The position numbers and the translations under genes were made by a program. A stretch of 16,881 nucleotides of DNA from Candidatus Omnitrophota bacterium (GTDB taxonomy: Bacteria > Omnitrophota > Gorgyraeia > 2-02-FULL-51-18). The stretch is from positions 1 to 16,881 of the forward strand of contig JAHFFM010000021.1 of assembly GCA_023247935.1 (NCBI GenBank), read 5' to 3'. This document shows positions 14,644 to 16,881 of the stretch, in pieces; positions within the stretch are counted from its first letter, which is position 1, and each line of letters begins with the position of its first letter. The notes beneath the pieces were generated by a model. That model saw only the letters and a list, made by a program, of their open reading frames with translations. It was not told the origin of the DNA and made no database searches.

Positions 14644-15495
14644 TTATTTTCCTGAATTTCGTTTTGCATCCAAAATCCTTCTGCTCTTCTCTGCCACTGC
14701 GACTATCAGCGGACCCATCTTCGGACTTTCAGGCTCGATATCCACTTGAATTCCACGCGCTCGCAGCGCCTCGGAACAATCGGGACCCACGGATGCGACA
14801 ACCATTTTATTTAGGGCTTCCTGTATTCGTGCGGGCGCGATTAATCGCGCCCCTACATCCAGCACATGCTCAATTTGCACGGCCGTGGTAAACACAGCGA
14901 CTTGGGCTTCGCCCTTTAAAATTTTTTGAATCGCGGCTTTTAATGGCCCTAAATCATCTGGTAAGGCCCAGCGGTAAACAGGCACTTGAATCACATTCGC
15001 GCCGCGCTGTTTCAAACCGTCCATTAATTCGGGGTTGGGGACACCGTATTCTTGTACGGCAACGGTTTTGTTTTGAAGGCGCACGGCATTTTCATCCACG
15101 GTCTTTAACAATTCCCGCCAAGTATTGGGCTCAGGCACTGTCACGGCATACGGCACCCCCCATTCTTTTAACACGCGAATAGGCTTGGGTCCTCTTGGAA
15201 TCAAAATCGTTTTTTTAAACCGGCTCATGATTTCTTCCCGGGGAAATTTGGTTTGCAAAATTTCAGCCAGCGCGCGGGTTCCCACTCCGGTCAAAAGAAC
15301 CAAAATATCAATCTTGCCGGCAAACCATTTTTCGGCGAACTCAAAAACCTGAGGGTTATTTTCAAGCGGGACCTCTTTCATGGAAGGCGCGGAAATAGGA
15401 TTCCCGCCTTGAATGGAAATTAAATCCGAAATGGTTTTTGCATGTCTGGCCTCAAACGCGACAACATTCAATCCGGACAGTTTTTTTTCACTCAT
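14644..15495 (-). CDS. hemD: Uroporphyrinogen-III synthase
   Basis: Closes hydroxymethylbilane to uroporphyrinogen III with inversion of ring D. The 283 residues show the two-lobed HemD pattern: an N-terminal lobe opening LNVVAFEARHAKTISDLI, LTGVGTRAL (68-76) as the TGxN/VG-type motif, a linker near residues 120-145, and a second lobe with VFTTAVQIEHVL (201-212) and VASVGPDCSEALRARGI (233-249). HemD is poorly conserved in general, but these blocks and its place before hemE make the call sound. Residues 214-221 (VGARLIAP) come from a palindromic element in a loop right after the VFTTAVQIEHVL block. It starts inside the GT4 stop (ATGA overlap of 4 bases) with AAGGG upstream, and its stop lies 4 bases before the shorter hemE start. 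Confidence 0.9.
   Translation of the reverse strand: MSEKKLSGLNVVAFEARHAKTISDLISIQGGNPISAPSMKEVPLENNPQVFEFAEKWFAGKIDILVLLTGVGTRALAEILQTKFPREEIMSRFKKTILIPRGPKPIRVLKEWGVPYAVTVPEPNTWRELLKTVDENAVRLQNKTVAVQEYGVPNPELMDGLKQRGANVIQVPVYRWALPDDLGPLKAAIQKILKGEAQVAVFTTAVQIEHVLDVGARLIAPARIQEALNKMVVASVGPDCSEALRARGIQVDIEPESPKMGPLIVAVAEKSRRILDAKRNSGK
14833..14856. repeat. Coding palindromic element, copy 5 (inside hemD)
   Basis: A perfect 20-base palindrome, GGGCGCGATTAATCGCGCCC (14833-14852), followed by CTAC. On the gene strand it is read as VGARLIAPA within the second lobe of HemD. The frame is the same as in copies 1, 3 and 4. Confidence 0.88.
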
Positions 15496-16625
15496 CCCGC
15501 ACCCTTCTCATTCAATACCTCCCGATAAACTTTTTCCATCTCTAAAGCCATTCTTGCCGGGTTACAAATAGACATCGCTGTCTCAAAACCCTTCTCCGAA
15601 AACGCCTTCGCTTTTTTTGGATTTTGAATCAGGTCTTCAATAGCACCGGCCAAGGCATCAGAATCTTTCGGCTTCACCATTCTTCCATTTTTTCCGTCTT
15701 GGAGCAATGTGTTGATGGCGGGAATATCCGTGGCAATAACCGGAATTTTTGCCAGCATAGCCTCGGCGATTGAAAGCCCGAAACCCTCCCGATAAGTGGC
15801 GGGATGCGCGAAAAAATCCATCACGGAAAAAACCGCGGTTGTGTCCTGAACCGCCGCTAAATGTCTAGAGTTATGAGGTAATCTTTCCTTCATCAACGCC
15901 TCAAGCCTTTCCTGCTCGCGGCCGTCACCTACAATCAAAACATAAAGCTTTGAAAATTTTGGAAGGATTTTATTCACGGCTTCTATCAAAAACTCATGGC
16001 CTTTATCGCGCACCAGCCTGGAAAGCGTTCCGATCACCACCGCATCCCGGGGAATCCCGTACCGCCTTCGCAAAAGCGCGCGGTCCTGCTGCCCAAGCCT
16101 GCGCAGAAACATATCCAAATCAACCGCGTTGTAAATAATTTGTACTTTTTCCTTTTTGAGGCCATGAGACTTGGTCAAATCATCGGCCACCCATTCGCTG
16201 ATCGCGATTGTTTTCTCCCCCCAAGCCGGAAAAAGCCTGCGTCCAAACCGGCTCTTATAAAAACCATGCGCGGTGGAAACATAAGGGACGTCTGTTATCT
16301 TTGAAATAAAAAAAGCGATCGTTTGCGTCACTCGGGTATGCGCGTGCAAAATATCATAACCCTCTTCTTTTACAAGAGCTGCTATTTGCGGGATAGCCCA
16401 ATAAAGTTTTGGATTTAATTCACTTTTAGTCCGAATTCTATACTCGTAACAGCAAACACCCGCCCGCGTCAGATTCGCCGTTCCCGCGCCACCGGAGGAA
16501 ACCACGGAACTTAAATGGCCATTTTTGGCCATAGCCTTGGACAGGGTACTTATGTAACTTGTTATACCACCTATATTTATGTGTGTTGTCAAATGCAGGA
16601 CATTCAAAGGTTTCTGGAATGGCAT
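15492..16625 (-). CDS. Glycosyltransferase family 4
   Basis: A 377-residue GT-B enzyme that transfers a sugar from an NDP-sugar with retention, probably in cell-surface glycan synthesis on the cytoplasmic side. The N-terminal acceptor lobe has LTTHINIGGITSYI (12-25) with the glycine-rich loop, and HAHTRVTQ (94-101). The C-terminal donor lobe has IGTLSRLVRDKG (198-209), VGDG (232-235) and the E-x7-E motif E280...E288 in EGFGLSIAEAM. It overlaps hemD by 4 bases and is thus transcribed into the heme genes, though there is no functional link. No Shine-Dalgarno precedes the ATG; a TATAAT lies so close (6 bases between) that the message may be leaderless. Acceptor unknown. Confidence 0.93.
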   Translation of the reverse strand: MPFQKPLNVLHLTTHINIGGITSYISTLSKAMAKNGHLSSVVSSGGAGTANLTRAGVCCYEYRIRTKSELNPKLYWAIPQIAALVKEEGYDILHAHTRVTQTIAFFISKITDVPYVSTAHGFYKSRFGRRLFPAWGEKTIAISEWVADDLTKSHGLKKEKVQIIYNAVDLDMFLRRLGQQDRALLRRRYGIPRDAVVIGTLSRLVRDKGHEFLIEAVNKILPKFSKLYVLIVGDGREQERLEALMKERLPHNSRHLAAVQDTTAVFSVMDFFAHPATYREGFGLSIAEAMLAKIPVIATDIPAINTLLQDGKNGRMVKPKDSDALAGAIEDLIQNPKKAKAFSEKGFETAMSICNPARMALEMEKVYREVLNEKGAG

Positions 16626-16631
16626 GACGCT

Positions 16632-16637
16632 ATTATA
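16632..16637 (-). promoter_or_regulatory. Possible -10 box for a leaderless GT4-hem transcript
   Basis: A perfect TATAAT on the minus strand ends 6 bases before the GT4 start codon, which would place transcription start at or within one base of the ATG. No convincing -35 is present at 16-18 bases. It agrees with the lack of a Shine-Dalgarno in front of this gene. Confidence 0.35.
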
Positions 16638-16676
16638 AATGGGGAAAAGCGGATTAGAAAGAAATTCGTGGATTGA

Positions 16677-16881
16677 TTAATCAGTATTTTCTAATTCAGT
16701 GGAATAAGGGGTTGTCACGCCATAATTCTGGCTCAATGACCGGATTTCGCCTAAAAGCTGCGGATTCTGGCCTTGTGTGGTCAATTCGCTGATAAGGTGG
16801 TAAACCTTATTAAACGCGTAACCTTTCATGATTTCAGGACCGCCTTTTTCCGCGTCATTTAAACTGCGGCTGAAAACAAGT
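16677..16881 (-). CDS. C-terminal tail of a probable VIT/VWA-domain protein (cut by window end)
   Basis: The last 67 codons of a minus-strand frame that enters from beyond the window. The tail contains FNKVYHLISELTTQGQNPQL followed by LGEIRSLSQNYGVTTPYST. This matches from memory the end of bacterial inter-alpha-trypsin-inhibitor-like and 'Ca-activated chloride channel' type proteins, whose VWA domain is followed by a helix, a G-x-N-P turn and EIVxLSxxYGIVTPYTS. Such proteins are usually exported or membrane-anchored and of unclear role. Only the tail is visible, so the VWA domain itself is inferred. The stop lies 51 bases before the GT4 start. Confidence 0.65.
   Translation of the reverse strand, partial: LVFSRSLNDAEKGGPEIMKGYAFNKVYHLISELTTQGQNPQLLGEIRSLSQNYGVTTPYSTELENTD

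Overview
The window reads as chromosomal DNA of a bacterium with moderate GC, dense genes, Shine-Dalgarno sites and sigma70-like promoters. The RlmD-type methyltransferase, GGDEF/EAL signalling and heme genes fit a Gram-negative-type lineage. Nothing fixes the phylum. The mix of a eukaryote-like class Ia ribonucleotide reductase, a VLCAD-like acyl-CoA dehydrogenase and many small palindromic repeats suggests an uncultured candidate phylum, possibly Omnitrophota; that placement is a guess.

Layout. At the left edge the 3' part of a family 2 glycosyltransferase runs on the + strand. Everything after it is on the - strand, so it is best read from right to left. At the right edge lies the C-terminal tail of a probable VIT/VWA-domain protein. 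It is followed by a GT4 glycosyltransferase, hemD, hemE, hemH (three late tetrapyrrole/heme genes that touch or overlap), an RlmD-like 23S rRNA m5U methyltransferase, a P-loop ATPase, a VLCAD-like acyl-CoA dehydrogenase and a Cas4/RecB-like PD-(D/E)XK nuclease with a probable Fe-S cluster. Next comes the nrdB-nrdA operon with a clear sigma70 promoter and an NrdR box. An AT-rich island with a Panacea (DUF4065/SocA-like) antitoxin and a small probable toxin follows. Last is a REC-GGDEF-EAL protein that ends tail to tail with the first gene.

Two families of repeats stand out. (1) Five copies of a 20-28 bp GC-rich palindrome occur only within 12.05-14.86 kb, all inside or at the ends of hemD, hemE, hemH and the rRNA methyltransferase gene. 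They are translated as short peptides of the form V-G-A-x-x-x-A-P-L and in two cases reshape gene ends. They behave like the protein-coding palindromic elements known from Rickettsia. (2) Two copies of a larger element, with a 43 bp double-hairpin core flanked by long inverted arms built of degenerate AGCGAA-type units, bracket the nuclease gene. Each supplies the stop codon of the gene next to it.

The nrdBA genes supply deoxynucleotides and are probably repressed by NrdR. HemD, HemE and HemH perform three steps of heme synthesis. The toxin-antitoxin pair, the c-di-GMP enzyme and the ATPase look like independent units.
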